Assembly (NCBI RefSeq): GCF_029024305.1
Contig: NZ_CP118974.1
Span: 1,178,001-1,242,000 of the forward strand
From: Mammaliicoccus vitulinus
Lineage (GTDB): Bacteria; Bacillota; Bacilli; Staphylococcales; Staphylococcaceae
Direction of reading: 5' to 3'
DNA length: 64,000 nt
Shown one piece after another: positions 11,553 through 21,170 of the stretch. The stretch's first letter is position 1, and every line of letters starts with the position of its first letter. The notes under the pieces are model-generated. The model was not told where the DNA came from, did no database searches, and saw only the letters and a program-made list of their open reading frames with translations. The position numbers and the translations under genes were made by a program.

Positions 11553-12302
11553 ATGCAAAGATATTTCTTACTCGAAAACGCTGAGTTAAATCAGCGTTTT
11601 TTTATACATAATACAGATGATATACATCATATAAAAAATGTGATGCGCATGAATGTGGATCAAAAACTTATTTTAACGTTTAAAGACCAAAAGTCTCTAA
11701 TATCTAAAATAATTGCTTTTCACGATGATAGTATTGAATTAGAAACGATTGAAGATACAACGAGACAAACAGAACTTCCTGTTGAGATAACAATTGCGAG
11801 TGGTCTTATTAAAGGTGACAAATATGAATGGATGATTCAAAAAGGAACTGAGATGGGCGCACATCATTTTATTGCTGTTCAATCTGAAAGAGCAATTGTT
11901 AAGTTGGAAGAAAAGAAACAGTCTAAGAAAATCGATAGATGGCAAAAAATTATAAAAGAAGCTAGTGAACAAAGTATGAGACTTACAATTCCAGACATTG
12001 AGTATAAGTCGAGTTTTAAATCAATATATGATAATATGAATGAATATGATTATGTATTAATAGCATATGAAGAAGAAGCTAAACGTGGGGAAACGAGCAA
12101 ATTACATCAAGTTGTTTCTAATCTTAAACATGGGCAAAAGATTTTAATCATCTTTGGACCAGAAGGTGGCTTAACTGAAAGTGAAGTCAATCTTTTTAAA
12201 GGATCAGAAAAAGTGAGTTTAGGTCCTAGAATTTTAAGAGCTGAAACCGCTCCACTGTATGCTTTAGCTGCTTTAAGTTATCAATTAGAATTAATGAGGT
12301 GA
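11553..12302 (+). CDS. rsmE: 16S rRNA (uracil-1498-N3)-methyltransferase RsmE
   Basis: SPOUT-class methyltransferase for U1498 of 16S rRNA. The knot motif IIFGPEGGLTESE and the C-terminal LGPRILRAETAPL are diagnostic. Two ATG codons stand in tandem (11550, 11553). I choose the second because AGGAG is only 2 nt from the first; 249 residues result. It overlaps no neighbour and is followed by mtaB after 6 bp. Confidence 0.92.
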   Translation: MQRYFLLENAELNQRFFIHNTDDIHHIKNVMRMNVDQKLILTFKDQKSLISKIIAFHDDSIELETIEDTTRQTELPVEITIASGLIKGDKYEWMIQKGTEMGAHHFIAVQSERAIVKLEEKKQSKKIDRWQKIIKEASEQSMRLTIPDIEYKSSFKSIYDNMNEYDYVLIAYEEEAKRGETSKLHQVVSNLKHGQKILIIFGPEGGLTESEVNLFKGSEKVSLGPRILRAETAPLYALAALSYQLELMR

Positions 12303-12308
12303 TTATAA

Positions 12309-13655
12309 TTGGCTACAGTAGCATTTCATACTTTAGGTTGTAAAGTTAACCATTATGAAACTGAGGCAATTTGGCAATTATTTAAGGAAAATGATTACGA
12401 AAGAGTAGAATTTGAAACAAATGCAGATGTGTTTATTATTAACACGTGTACTGTGACAAATACGGGCGATAAGAAAAGTAGACAAGTTATTAGGCGAGCA
12501 ATTCGTCAAAATCCTGATGCAGTCGTTTGTGTAACGGGTTGTTATGCTCAAACATCACCTGCAGAAATCATGGCGATTCCTGGTGTTGATATAGTTGTTG
12601 GTACTCAAGATAGACATAAATTAATCTCTTACATTGAAGATTATAAACAGAGTAGGCAACCCATTAATGGTGTAGGTAATATTATGAAAAACAGAAAATA
12701 TGAAGAATTAGAAGTACCATATTTTACTGATAGAACACGTGCATCATTAAAAATTCAAGAAGGCTGTAATAACTTTTGCACATTCTGTATCATTCCGTGG
12801 GCTAGAGGCTTGATGAGATCAAGAGATCCTGAACAAGTGGTCAGTCAAGCAACAACACTAGTAAATTCAGGTTATAAAGAAATTGTTTTAACTGGAATTC
12901 ATACAGGTGGATATGGCGAAGACTTAAAAGATTATAATTTAGCGCAACTCCTTAGAGATTTAGAACAAGTTAAAAACTTAGAAAGAATTAGAATTTCTTC
13001 AATCGAAGCGAGTCAACTTACTGATGAAGTAATTGATGTCATTGATAAATCTACAAAAGTAGTGAGACATTTACACATTCCATTACAATCAGGTTCAGAT
13101 ACTGTGTTAAAACGCATGAGAAGAAAATATACGATGGCACATTTCTCTGAAAGGCTTCAAAAGCTTCATAAAGCGTTACCTGGTCTAGCTGTGACAAGTG
13201 ATGTTATTGTTGGTTTTCCTGGTGAAACTGAAGAAGAATTTCAAGAGACATATGATTTTATTGTGAAACACCAATTTTCAGAATTACATGTGTTCCCTTA
13301 TTCTATGAGAACAGGTACACCAGCAGCTAGAATGACGGATCAAATTGATGAAGATGTTAAAAATGATCGTGTACATCGATTAATTGAACTGTCTGATCAA
13401 TTAGCGAAAGATTACGCGTCTAAATTTGATCAAACTGTATTAGAAGTTATTCCTGAAGAGGAAGGTTCTTCTGATGGAAAACTAGTTGGCTATGCTGATA
13501 ATTACATGAAGATTGAATTTGAAGGTGACGAGTCATTAATTGGTGAATTAGTGAAAGTTAAAGTAGTAACACCAAGTTATCCTATTAATAAAGGAAAACT
13601 TGTAAAAGTAGTCAATCATGCAACGAATAAAGATGAAAGATTACTTGTAAAGTAA
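12309..13655 (+). CDS. mtaB: tRNA t6A37 methylthiotransferase MtaB
   Basis: Radical SAM methylthiotransferase that converts t6A to ms2t6A at tRNA position 37. 448 residues. The N-terminal UPF0004 domain has Cys in GCKVNHYE, NTCTVT and TGCYAQ; the radical SAM cluster is EGCNNFCTFC (CX3CX2C) near 153-160; a TRAM-like C-terminal domain follows (LVKVKVVTPSYPINKGKLVKV). Start TTG at 12309 behind GAGGTGAT that overlaps the rsmE stop. Last gene of the hrcA operon. Confidence 0.92.
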   Translation: MATVAFHTLGCKVNHYETEAIWQLFKENDYERVEFETNADVFIINTCTVTNTGDKKSRQVIRRAIRQNPDAVVCVTGCYAQTSPAEIMAIPGVDIVVGTQDRHKLISYIEDYKQSRQPINGVGNIMKNRKYEELEVPYFTDRTRASLKIQEGCNNFCTFCIIPWARGLMRSRDPEQVVSQATTLVNSGYKEIVLTGIHTGGYGEDLKDYNLAQLLRDLEQVKNLERIRISSIEASQLTDEVIDVIDKSTKVVRHLHIPLQSGSDTVLKRMRRKYTMAHFSERLQKLHKALPGLAVTSDVIVGFPGETEEEFQETYDFIVKHQFSELHVFPYSMRTGTPAARMTDQIDEDVKNDRVHRLIELSDQLAKDYASKFDQTVLEVIPEEEGSSDGKLVGYADNYMKIEFEGDESLIGELVKVKVVTPSYPINKGKLVKVVNHATNKDERLLVK

Positions 13656-13674
13656 TATTCATAAGAAATGATTA

Positions 13675-13703
13675 TTGACTTAAAAAATGACTTATTTTAT
13701 AAT
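13675..13703 (+). promoter_or_regulatory. Strong sigma-A promoter of rpsU
   Basis: TTGACT (13675-13680), 17-bp spacer, TATAAT (13698-13703), about 80 bp ahead of rpsU. It is one of the best promoter matches in the window. Confidence 0.75.
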
Positions 13704-13781
13704 GTTATAGTACATAGTTATTTAAATGCTATGTAAATGACAAATAAAGCTTTGTTGATATTTGGAGGGAGGGAAATACAG

Positions 13782-13958
13782 ATGTCTAAAACAGTAGTTC
13801 GTAAAAACGAATCAATCGAAGATGCATTACGTCGCTTTAAACGTACAGTTTCAAAAAGCGGTACGATTCAAGAAGTGCGTAAACGTGAGTTCTATGAAAA
13901 ACCAAGCGTTAAGCGTAAGAAGAAATCAGAAGCAGCTCGTAAACGTAAAGTTAAATAA
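13782..13958 (+). CDS. rpsU: 30S ribosomal protein S21 (bS21)
   Basis: 58-residue very basic protein [11 protein letters not shown]...[13 protein letters not shown]. It sits in the small subunit near the 3' end of 16S rRNA. ATG at 13782 behind GGAGGGAGG; the open frame upstream (from 13737) is leader sequence. In B. subtilis yqeY follows; here there is no gene before nfeD. Confidence 0.95.
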   Translation: MSKTVVRKNESIEDALRRFKRTVSKSGTIQEVRKREFYEKPSVKRKKKSEAARKRKVK

Positions 13959-14013
13959 TTAATTTTTTATTGAACTCCCTCAATGAATATTAATTAATTA
14001 TAATGAACGTTAT

Positions 14014-14032
14014 TTAACGTTTAAAACGTTAA
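14014..14032. repeat. Perfect 19-bp palindrome between rpsU and nfeD
   Basis: TTAACGTTT-A-AAACGTTAA, perfect arms of 9 bp. It touches the rpsU terminator stem. It could be an operator for a dimeric regulator or an extension of terminator structure; no regulator is assigned. Confidence 0.6.
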
Positions 14033-14068
14033 AAGAACACATAAACAACTTGTTTATGTGTTCTTTTT
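14032..14068 (+). terminator. rpsU terminator
   Basis: Stem AAAAGAACACATAAACA with GTTTATGTGTTCTTTT, one unpaired base, loop about 4 nt, followed by a T run. A typical strong rho-independent terminator. Confidence 0.9.
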
Positions 14069-14169
14069 TATATATAAAAATAATTTAAGCTTATATTTAT
14101 AGAAGAATATGTGTATACGTTTTAGTTCGTGTCTGTTTTATTGTATAATATTAAAGAGGGGTGAGATTA

Positions 14170-14886
14170 TTGACAACAGGGTATGAATACATAATTGCTT
14201 TCATTCAACATAATTTGAATTTAGGTATTGTTTCAAGTCAAAGTCTTTCAACAATTGGCGATTTTATTACGACACCGCTAGTGACATTAATTTTGACTTG
14301 TATTATTTTTCTAGGCGCTCTTTATCAATTATATTCAAACCATATTAACTTTGCAGGGATTTTAAGTTTTATTTGTACGCTTATCTTCTTTATTGGTTAT
14401 GTAATAATTGATGAAATTAGTTTGATTTCTGTTTTACTTTTTGCAATAGGTGCGCTTTTAGTAATAATTGAATTATTTGTTATAGGCGCAATATTAGGTA
14501 TCCTTGGATTTATCGCTATTATAGGTAGTTTTATATTAGTTGGTGAAAACATATTAACAATGGGTATGATTATTGCGGTAGCATTAATTCTAACAACGAT
14601 AGAGTGGGTGATATTAGTGAAAGGATTTAATCGAAAAATACCATTCTTTGATAAAGTTATTCTTAAAGATTCTACGAACAAAGAATCTGGCTACACATCA
14701 CACGATGATAGAAGTCATTTGATTGGCAAACTATGTACAACATACACTGCATTAAGACCCTCTGGCATTATACTTGTGGATGACGAAAGAATAGATGCTG
14801 TTTCAGATGGTAATTTTATTCAAAAGGATATACAAGTAAAGATCGTACAAGTAGAAGGTACGAGAGTCGTTGTAAGAGAAATATAA
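14170..14886 (+). CDS. NfeD family membrane protein (short form)
   Basis: 238-residue NfeD-type protein. Hydrophobic segments lie at about 33-55, 60-75, 80-105 and 115-155, followed by a C-terminal OB-fold domain (HLIGKLCTTYTALRPSGIILVDDERIDAVSDG). NfeD proteins pair with flotillin-like proteins, and floA starts 23 bp downstream. The serine protease domain of long NfeDs is absent. Start TTG at 14170; the GTG at 14161 lies inside the ribosome site GAGGGGTG. Confidence 0.85.
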   Translation: MTTGYEYIIAFIQHNLNLGIVSSQSLSTIGDFITTPLVTLILTCIIFLGALYQLYSNHINFAGILSFICTLIFFIGYVIIDEISLISVLLFAIGALLVIIELFVIGAILGILGFIAIIGSFILVGENILTMGMIIAVALILTTIEWVILVKGFNRKIPFFDKVILKDSTNKESGYTSHDDRSHLIGKLCTTYTALRPSGIILVDDERIDAVSDGNFIQKDIQVKIVQVEGTRVVVREI

Positions 14887-14909
14887 TATAGTTAAGGAGA
14901 GAGTTGCAT

Positions 14910-15905
14910 ATGTTATCAGGTTTAGTTGCCTTTATAATTATTGCTGTCATTTTAATCGTACTACTTATGATCTTATTCTCATTTGTTCCAGTAGGATTAT
15001 GGATTTCAGCTATAGCAGCAGGTGTTAAAGTAGGAATTGGTACATTAGTCGGTATGCGTTTAAGACGTGTATCACCTAGACGTGTTATCAATCCGTTGAT
15101 CAAAGCACATAAAGCTGGTTTAGCGTTAACTACAAATCAATTAGAATCTCATTATTTAGCTGGAGGTAACGTTGATAGAGTAGTAGATGCGATTATTGCT
15201 GCACAAAGAGCAGAAATCAATTTAGAATTTGAAAGAGGGGCAGCTATTGATTTAGCTGGACGTGACGTACTAGAAGCAGTACAAATGTCAGTTAACCCTA
15301 AAGTGATTGAAACACCATTTATTTCAGGTGTTGCAATGAATGGTATCGAAGTAAAAGCAAAAGCTAGAATTACAGTTAGAGCTAACATTGCGCGTTTAGT
15401 TGGTGGTGCTGGTGAAGATACAATCATCGCTCGTGTTGGTGAAGGTATTGTATCTACAATCGGTTCTAGTAAACATCATACTAAAGTACTTGAAAATCCG
15501 GATAGTATTTCTCAAACTGTATTGAGTAAAGGATTAGACTCTGGTACAGCATTTGAAATCTTATCAATTGATATAGCTGATGTAGATATCGGTAAAAACA
15601 TTGGTGCAGATCTTCAAACAGAACAAGCACTTGCAGATAAAAATATTGCACAAGCTAAAGCTGAAGAACGTCGTGCTATGGCTGTAGCAACTGAACAAGA
15701 AATGAAAGCAAGAGTACAAGAAATGCGTTCTAAAGTTGTTGAATCAGAAGCAGAAGTACCACTTGCAATGGCAGAAGCACTTAAATCTGGTAATTTAGGT
15801 GTAAAAGATTACTACAATTTAAAAAATGTAGAAGCTGATACTGGCATGAGAGAAGCAATTAACAAGAGTACAAAGCCACAAGATTCTAATTCACCGAACC
15901 AATAA
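14910..15905 (+). CDS. floA: Flotillin-like protein FloA
   Basis: 331-residue scaffold of membrane microdomains, as in S. aureus FloA. N-terminal membrane hairpin (about 3-45), an SPFH/PHB domain ([27 protein letters not shown], broken here into blocks), then the EA-rich coiled coil ([20 protein letters not shown]). The ATG at 14910 is 8 nt from AAGGAGAG; an in-frame TTG at 14904 is too close to it. It forms an operon with the nfeD gene. Confidence 0.95.
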   Translation: MLSGLVAFIIIAVILIVLLMILFSFVPVGLWISAIAAGVKVGIGTLVGMRLRRVSPRRVINPLIKAHKAGLALTTNQLESHYLAGGNVDRVVDAIIAAQRAEINLEFERGAAIDLAGRDVLEAVQMSVNPKVIETPFISGVAMNGIEVKAKARITVRANIARLVGGAGEDTIIARVGEGIVSTIGSSKHHTKVLENPDSISQTVLSKGLDSGTAFEILSIDIADVDIGKNIGADLQTEQALADKNIAQAKAEERRAMAVATEQEMKARVQEMRSKVVESEAEVPLAMAEALKSGNLGVKDYYNLKNVEADTGMREAINKSTKPQDSNSPNQ

Positions 15906-15920
15906 GAGAGGTGATTTAAA

Positions 15921-16628
15921 ATGGAAATAGGCATTATCATCTTTGTTATTTGGGTAATTTTTAGTGTGGTTAGTGGAATTATTGAAGGTAACTCTAAAAA
16001 TAAAAAGAAAAATAATAAACAACCCCAAACTAGTCAAAGACAAAATCCAGTAAATAGACAAGCTACAGAAAAAACGAATAAGGCACAACAAGAATTGAAA
16101 GATTTAGTTAATAAATATGAATCTTATAAACAAAAAGCTGAAACGAGTTCATCTGACCGTATGTCTAGCCATTATAAGAATTTAGCTGATCAACTTGCAA
16201 GACATCTTAAACAAAATAATATAGACGTTGAAAAGCCTGTAATTAACCAAACTGTTAAAGAGAATAACACTCGTCAATCATCACCTAAACATGAAAATGC
16301 TTTTATTAACGAGAAAAAAGAGCAAATTCGTAAAAACAGACCTAAAAATCAAAAAGAAACGATTAAACAACTTTTAGAATTTAGTAATGAAGAGATGAAT
16401 GCTTTAACAGAGTTGCAAAAAGAAAACATTTCTCAAATCGAAGCTGAAGCGGAACAAATTATAAATAATACTCAGCTTTCAGAAAGAACGAGACGTTCAA
16501 TGGTTAAACAACTCTATTTGAATAGTAAACATAAGTTTAATGATGAAGCAATAAACGTTGATGAGAATCAAGTTGTTAATGGTATCATTTGGTCAGAAAT
16601 ACTCAAAAGACCAAATGAGTTGAAATAA
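15921..16628 (+). CDS. Uncharacterised membrane-anchored coiled-coil protein
   Basis: 235 residues, not recognised. One hydrophobic segment at about 4-19 anchors it. The rest is highly charged, Lys/Asn/Gln/Glu-rich and likely mostly helical: basic stretch 24-55, coiled-coil-like 52-95, and a helical C-terminal part (EEMNALTELQKENISQIEAEA). It lies 15 bp behind floA with its own ribosome site and ends in a terminator, so it is probably co-transcribed with nfeD-floA. A role in FloA microdomains is inference from position only. Confidence 0.75.
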   Translation: MEIGIIIFVIWVIFSVVSGIIEGNSKNKKKNNKQPQTSQRQNPVNRQATEKTNKAQQELKDLVNKYESYKQKAETSSSDRMSSHYKNLADQLARHLKQNNIDVEKPVINQTVKENNTRQSSPKHENAFINEKKEQIRKNRPKNQKETIKQLLEFSNEEMNALTELQKENISQIEAEAEQIINNTQLSERTRRSMVKQLYLNSKHKFNDEAINVDENQVVNGIIWSEILKRPNELK

Positions 16629-16635
16629 GCTATAT

Positions 16636-16671
16636 TAACCAGGACCTAATATTTAGGTTCTGGTTTTTTAA
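16636..16671 (+). terminator. Terminator of the nfeD-floA transcript
   Basis: AACCAGGACCTA with TAGGTTCTGGTT (one G-T pair), loop ATATT, followed by TTTTT. Confidence 0.85.
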
Positions 16672-16730
16672 TTCACAAAAATATCATTTAGACTTACAAT
16701 ATAAGTAGGATTTAAAAAGGTGTGATAAAA

Positions 16731-17228
16731 ATGGTATTTAAGAAGAAGATAAGTGTTTCATCTATTTTTATTTCAATTATATTATTTTTAATAGCTTTAA
16801 TACCTCTTTTTATTAGCAACAAATACTTAATCATAATAACCTTTATATTGGCTTTTCTTATTATTGTAAATATTATGTTTGAAAGATACACGATCAAAGA
16901 ACATTTTTTAACGATTAGAAGAGGTTTTTTTAAGAATACTTATAATATTTTTGAAATCGAACAAATTAACATGACGAAATCTATTGAAGGAAATAGTATG
17001 TTAGAAATTGTCTCAAAAGGTAAATTAGTAGAAAAGGTTAGTCCGATTGAAGAAAGAGAGTTTATTATTACGCTCATACGTATCAATCCTAAAATCAAAT
17101 TGAATAACAGTAATAGATTACGTGAATTTGAAAAAGTAACAAATTTATTAACTTCACAAGAAAAATTAAATAATATGCAAAATAAAGTCCATAAGATTGC
17201 ACGTTATATCAAGGTTTGGTACATTTAA
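16731..17228 (+). CDS. Membrane protein with probable bacterial PH domain
   Basis: 165 residues. Two hydrophobic segments (about 10-30 and 33-52) are followed by a sequence typical of bacterial PH-like domains (FERYTIKEHFLTIRRGFFKNTYNIFEIEQINMTKS), which reminds me of the YyaB-like group. A charged tail follows. ATG at 16731 is preferred to the GTG at 16722, which overlaps the ribosome site AAAGGTG. It stands alone between floA and phoH; the function is unknown. Confidence 0.65.
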   Translation: MVFKKKISVSSIFISIILFLIALIPLFISNKYLIIITFILAFLIIVNIMFERYTIKEHFLTIRRGFFKNTYNIFEIEQINMTKSIEGNSMLEIVSKGKLVEKVSPIEEREFIITLIRINPKIKLNNSNRLREFEKVTNLLTSQEKLNNMQNKVHKIARYIKVWYI

Positions 17229-17263
17229 AGTGTTAACAATTCAACTTATAAAGGAGATATTTA

Positions 17264-18211
17264 ATGCCTACATTAATTCAAATCGAGAATATGGATCAAG
17301 CTCAAGCGCTATTAGGTAATGGAGATGAGCATATAAAATATATTGAAAATGAGCTCGAGGTGGATGTTTTAACACGAGGACAGGAAATTAGTGTTCGTGG
17401 GAGACGTTTAGAAAATGTTGAAAAAGCTGAAAAAGTATTGATGAATTTGTTAAAAGTAATCGAAAGTGGCGCAAGCATAACAATTAATGATGTTCAAGCA
17501 GCGGTAAAAATGGCTGATAAAGGTACAATTGACGAACTGATTAATCTATATGACGAAGAAATCACTAAAGATAGTAATGGTAAAATTATAAGAGCTAAAA
17601 CAATGGGTCAAAGAGTGTATATTAATAACATTAAAAAAAATGACTTAGTATTCGGCATTGGTCCTGCAGGGACAGGGAAGACGTTTTTAGCAGTTGTAAT
17701 GGCAGCTAGAGCATTGCGTCTCGGACAAGTTAAACGCATCGTATTAACGCGCCCTGCAGTCGAGGCTGGAGAATCATTAGGTTTCTTACCGGGTGACTTA
17801 AAAGAAAAGGTTGATCCATACTTAAGACCTTTATATGATGGTCTACATACAGTCTTAGGTACTGAACAAACTGCTCGCTTAATCGAAAGAGGTACAATTG
17901 AAATAGCACCTTTAGCATACATGAGAGGTCGAACACTTGATGACGCTTTTGTTATTTTAGACGAAGCACAGAACACGACACATCCACAAATGAAAATGTT
18001 CTTAACAAGATTAGGGTTTGGTTCGAAAATGGTCGTTACAGGTGATAGAACACAAATTGATTTACCTAAAGGTGTTAAAAGCGGTTTAATAGAAGCTGAT
18101 CAAAGATTAAGTGGTGTCAAAGGTATTTCGATGACATATTTAGAACAAACTGATGTTGTCAGACACCCATTAGTAGGTAAAATAATTAATGCATACGAAG
18201 AGGAGATTTAA
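17264..18211 (+). CDS. phoH: PhoH family ATPase
   Basis: 315-residue PhoH-like P-loop protein. An N-terminal KH-like region leads to the Walker A motif GPAGTGKT near 132 and Walker B VILDEAQN near 226. The family is linked to RNA metabolism, and the neighbour ybeY encodes an RNA endonuclease; this pairing is conserved in many bacteria. ATG at 17264 behind AAAGGAGA. ybeY follows after 1 bp. Confidence 0.93.
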   Translation: MPTLIQIENMDQAQALLGNGDEHIKYIENELEVDVLTRGQEISVRGRRLENVEKAEKVLMNLLKVIESGASITINDVQAAVKMADKGTIDELINLYDEEITKDSNGKIIRAKTMGQRVYINNIKKNDLVFGIGPAGTGKTFLAVVMAARALRLGQVKRIVLTRPAVEAGESLGFLPGDLKEKVDPYLRPLYDGLHTVLGTEQTARLIERGTIEIAPLAYMRGRTLDDAFVILDEAQNTTHPQMKMFLTRLGFGSKMVVTGDRTQIDLPKGVKSGLIEADQRLSGVKGISMTYLEQTDVVRHPLVGKIINAYEEEI

Positions 18212-18212
18212 T

Positions 18213-18674
18213 ATGCTAACAATGGATTTTATAGATGAACAACAAGTAATTGATGAGGATACTAAAAATCAAATTGAATCGTTACTAACATTTGCTGCTA
18301 AGAAGGAAAATATTACTGAAGAAGCAGAACTTTCTATTTCATTTGTCGATGAAGAAGAAATACAAGCGATTAATCGCGATTATAGAAATAAAGATAAAGT
18401 GACTGATGTCATTTCATTTTCTCTTGAAGAGGATGAACCTGAGATTGAAGGTTTAGACATTCCGAGAGTATTGGGAGATATTATTATATGCTTGGGCGTT
18501 GCTCAAGAACAAGCTCAATCATACAATCATAGTCTCAGTAGAGAATTAGGATTTTTAGCATTACATGGTTTCTTACATCTGTTAGGTTATGATCACATGA
18601 CTGAAGAAGATGAAAAAGAAATGTTTTCTCGACAAGATGAAATATTAAATGAGTTTGGACTAACGCGTGAATAA
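18213..18674 (+). CDS. ybeY: Endoribonuclease YbeY (rRNA maturation factor)
   Basis: 153-residue single-strand-specific metallo-RNase involved in 16S rRNA 3'-end maturation. The zinc motif [11 protein letters not shown] (HX3HX5H) is near 118-128. ATG at 18213 follows AGGAGA by 6 nt; the frame is open 8 codons further into phoH but without a start signal. It overlaps the start of dgkA by 8 bp. Confidence 0.93.
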   Translation: MLTMDFIDEQQVIDEDTKNQIESLLTFAAKKENITEEAELSISFVDEEEIQAINRDYRNKDKVTDVISFSLEEDEPEIEGLDIPRVLGDIIICLGVAQEQAQSYNHSLSRELGFLALHGFLHLLGYDHMTEEDEKEMFSRQDEILNEFGLTRE

Positions 18675-19023
18675 ATTCTTGAATCGCTTTAAATTTCCTA
18701 TAGCAGGTTTAGTTACGATTGTAAAAAAAGACCGCAATTTAATATTGCATTTAGTATTTGCTGTTATCGTCATCTTTGTTAGTTTAATATTAAAATTAAA
18801 TCAGAATGAGTGGCTATGGATTATACTTGCTATATTCAGTGTTTTAATAACTGAAATTATCAATACCTCAATCGAATATGTTGTTGATATGTACACTGAC
18901 AAGTATAATATACTTGCTAAACACGCTAAAGACACAGCAGCTTTAGCGGTATTGTTATCATCAATCATGGCGGCAATTATCGGGATAATGATATTTTTGC
19001 CGAAATTGATAGAGGTATTTTAA
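18667..19023 (+). CDS. dgkA: Diacylglycerol/undecaprenol kinase family protein
   Basis: 118-residue membrane kinase. Three hydrophobic segments surround the family signature [18 protein letters not shown]...AKHAKDTAA. Gram-positive members phosphorylate undecaprenol rather than diacylglycerol. The start is GTG at 18667 inside the end of ybeY, which suggests translational coupling. Confidence 0.9.
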   Translation: MNKFLNRFKFPIAGLVTIVKKDRNLILHLVFAVIVIFVSLILKLNQNEWLWIILAIFSVLITEIINTSIEYVVDMYTDKYNILAKHAKDTAALAVLLSSIMAAIIGIMIFLPKLIEVF

Positions 19024-19035
19024 GGGGGATGTATT

Positions 19036-19440
19036 ATGGAATTTAAACAAGAGTGGTACGAGGGCGCAAGAGAAGCACAGAAAAGAGCTTACACACCATA
19101 TTCAAAATTTAATGTTGGTGCATATTTAATAACGAAAGACGGTAAATCGTATTATGGTGCAAACATTGAAAATGCTGCATATCCATCAACAATTTGTGCA
19201 GAACGTTCAGCATTAGTTGCTGCTATGTCAGATGGCTATAGACCTGGAGACTTTAAATGTATTACAATAACTGTTGATGCTGATAAACCTTCATCACCAT
19301 GTGGCACTTGTAGACAAGTCTTAAAGGAACTATGTGATGATGATATGCCCGTTTATTTAACACATCAAAAAGACGAACGAATTGAAACTACTGTTAATGA
19401 ATTATTACCTTTAGGTTTCTCAGGAAAGGATTTAGAATAA
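19036..19440 (+). CDS. cdd: Cytidine deaminase
   Basis: 134 residues. It deaminates cytidine and deoxycytidine in pyrimidine salvage. The zinc and catalytic motifs are CAERSAL near 54-60 and PCGTCRQ near 88-94. The ATG follows GGGGGAT. The stop codon touches the era start codon. Confidence 0.95.
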   Translation: MEFKQEWYEGAREAQKRAYTPYSKFNVGAYLITKDGKSYYGANIENAAYPSTICAERSALVAAMSDGYRPGDFKCITITVDADKPSSPCGTCRQVLKELCDDDMPVYLTHQKDERIETTVNELLPLGFSGKDLE

Positions 19441-20340
19441 ATGAATGAATTTAAATCAGGTTTCATATCTATAATAGGTAGACCTAATGTCGGCAAATCT
19501 ACTTTTATGAACAAAGTTATCGGTCATAAAGTAGCCATTATGTCAGACAAAGCACAAACGACGAGAAATAAAGTACAAGGTGTTTTAACAACTGATGATG
19601 CGCAGATGGTATTTATTGATACACCTGGTATCCATAAGCCTAAACACGCTTTAGGTGATTACATGATGAAAATCGCTAAAAATACATTAAAAGAAGTAGA
19701 CTTAATTATGTTTATGATTAATGTGGATGAAAGTATTGGTAAAGGCGATGAGTATATCATTGATCTATTAAAAGAAACTAAAACGCCAGTATTTTTAGTT
19801 TTAAATAAAATAGATTTAGTACATCCAGATCAATTACTTGTTGAGATTGAAAAATATCAAAAAACTATGGAATTTGCAGAGATTGTTCCAATATCTGCGT
19901 TAGAAGGATTAAACATAGAGACACTTTTAGAACAATTTAAAAAATATTTAGAAGAAGGTCCGATGTATTATCCTAAAGACCAAATTTCTGATCATCCTGA
20001 ACAATTTGTTGTAGCAGAATTGATTAGAGAAAAAGCATTACATTTAACTAACCAAGAAATACCTCATGCGATTGGTGTAAACATCGATAAAATGACTAAA
20101 GCTGAAGGCGAAAAAGTACACGTTGAAGCTACGATTTACGTAGAACGTGACTCTCAAAAAGGTATTGTTATCGGTAAAGGTGGCAAAATGCTTAAAGAAA
20201 TAGGGAAACGTGCCCGTAGAGATATAGAAATGTTACTTGGTTCAAAAGTTTATTTAGATTTATGGGTAAAAGTTCAAAAAGATTGGCGTAATAAACCTAA
20301 TTTCATTAAACAAATGGGATATAGGGAAGACGAGTATTAA
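19441..20340 (+). CDS. era: GTPase Era
   Basis: 299-residue ribosome assembly GTPase. G motifs are GRPNVGKST near 13, DTPG near 60 and NKID near 121; the C-terminal KH domain contains [17 protein letters not shown]. It binds the 3' end of 16S rRNA, which YbeY processes, so the cluster is functionally coherent. It starts directly at the cdd stop. Confidence 0.96.
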   Translation: MNEFKSGFISIIGRPNVGKSTFMNKVIGHKVAIMSDKAQTTRNKVQGVLTTDDAQMVFIDTPGIHKPKHALGDYMMKIAKNTLKEVDLIMFMINVDESIGKGDEYIIDLLKETKTPVFLVLNKIDLVHPDQLLVEIEKYQKTMEFAEIVPISALEGLNIETLLEQFKKYLEEGPMYYPKDQISDHPEQFVVAELIREKALHLTNQEIPHAIGVNIDKMTKAEGEKVHVEATIYVERDSQKGIVIGKGGKMLKEIGKRARRDIEMLLGSKVYLDLWVKVQKDWRNKPNFIKQMGYREDEY

Positions 20341-20362
20341 ATAGAATGGAGGCGATGATAAA

Positions 20363-21115
20363 ATGCTTTATAAACAAGAAGGATTTGTCATTCGCTCAGT
20401 AGATTATGGTGAAAATAATAAAATCATAACGATTTTAAATGAATATGGTCATAAAGTTCCATTAATGGCACGCGGTGCTAAAAAAACAAGTCATCATTTA
20501 CAAGGTGCTACACAGCCCTTCGTTCATGGCTTGTTTATTTTTTCTAAATTCAAAGGCATGGGTACTTTATCTTCAGCAGATATTATAAATAGTCATAGAA
20601 TGATGCAAAGCGATATTTTCAAAAGTGCTTATGGCGCATATTGTATAGAAATAGTCGATAAAGCATTAGAAGAGGAAGAACATGATGTATTCTTCTATGA
20701 GCTGCTCTTAGGCGTCTTTCAAGCGGTTGAAAAGGGCGTTGATGCTGACACAATGAGTATGATCGTTGCGTTAAAATGTATGCCTAAATATGGATATGAA
20801 CCGAGATTTAATGCATGTGTGATAACAGGCGATATGGACCAACAACAATTAAACGCTTATAGTTTTATATATAATGGACCATTAAGTAATCAAGCACTCG
20901 CAAATGATGAACATGCTTATCGAATATCTAATCGAGCGTTATATTTCATGAACTTAATGTATCAATTACCGATACAACATTTAAATAGTTTTAAAATAAA
21001 CGATCCAGTGAAGGTAGAGATTCAAACTTTAATTGATAATATGTATGATGAATATGTCGGTGTTGTATTTAGAACGAAAAAATTACTCAAACAACTTGAT
21101 AATTTAAAAATATAA
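20363..21115 (+). CDS. recO: DNA repair protein RecO
   Basis: 250-residue recombination mediator that loads RecA with RecR. The N-terminal OB fold (EGFVIRSVDYGENNKIITILNEYGHK) and the helical C-terminal domain are typical. One Cys pair often seen in RecO zinc sites is not clear here. ATG at 20363 behind TGGAGGCGATG. End of the phoH-recO run. Confidence 0.92.
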   Translation: MLYKQEGFVIRSVDYGENNKIITILNEYGHKVPLMARGAKKTSHHLQGATQPFVHGLFIFSKFKGMGTLSSADIINSHRMMQSDIFKSAYGAYCIEIVDKALEEEEHDVFFYELLLGVFQAVEKGVDADTMSMIVALKCMPKYGYEPRFNACVITGDMDQQQLNAYSFIYNGPLSNQALANDEHAYRISNRALYFMNLMYQLPIQHLNSFKINDPVKVEIQTLIDNMYDEYVGVVFRTKKLLKQLDNLKI

Positions 21116-21119
21116 AAAA

Positions 21120-21164
21120 ACAGAGCAAAGACTTTATAGTTACTAAGTCTTTGCTCTGTTTTTA
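21120..21164. terminator. Bidirectional terminator between recO and glyQS
   Basis: About 18 bp of stem around ACAGAGCAAAGACTT and AAGTCTTTGCTCTGT, with A and T runs on the two sides. The two genes converge on it. Confidence 0.9.
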
Positions 21165-21170
21165 TTTTAT

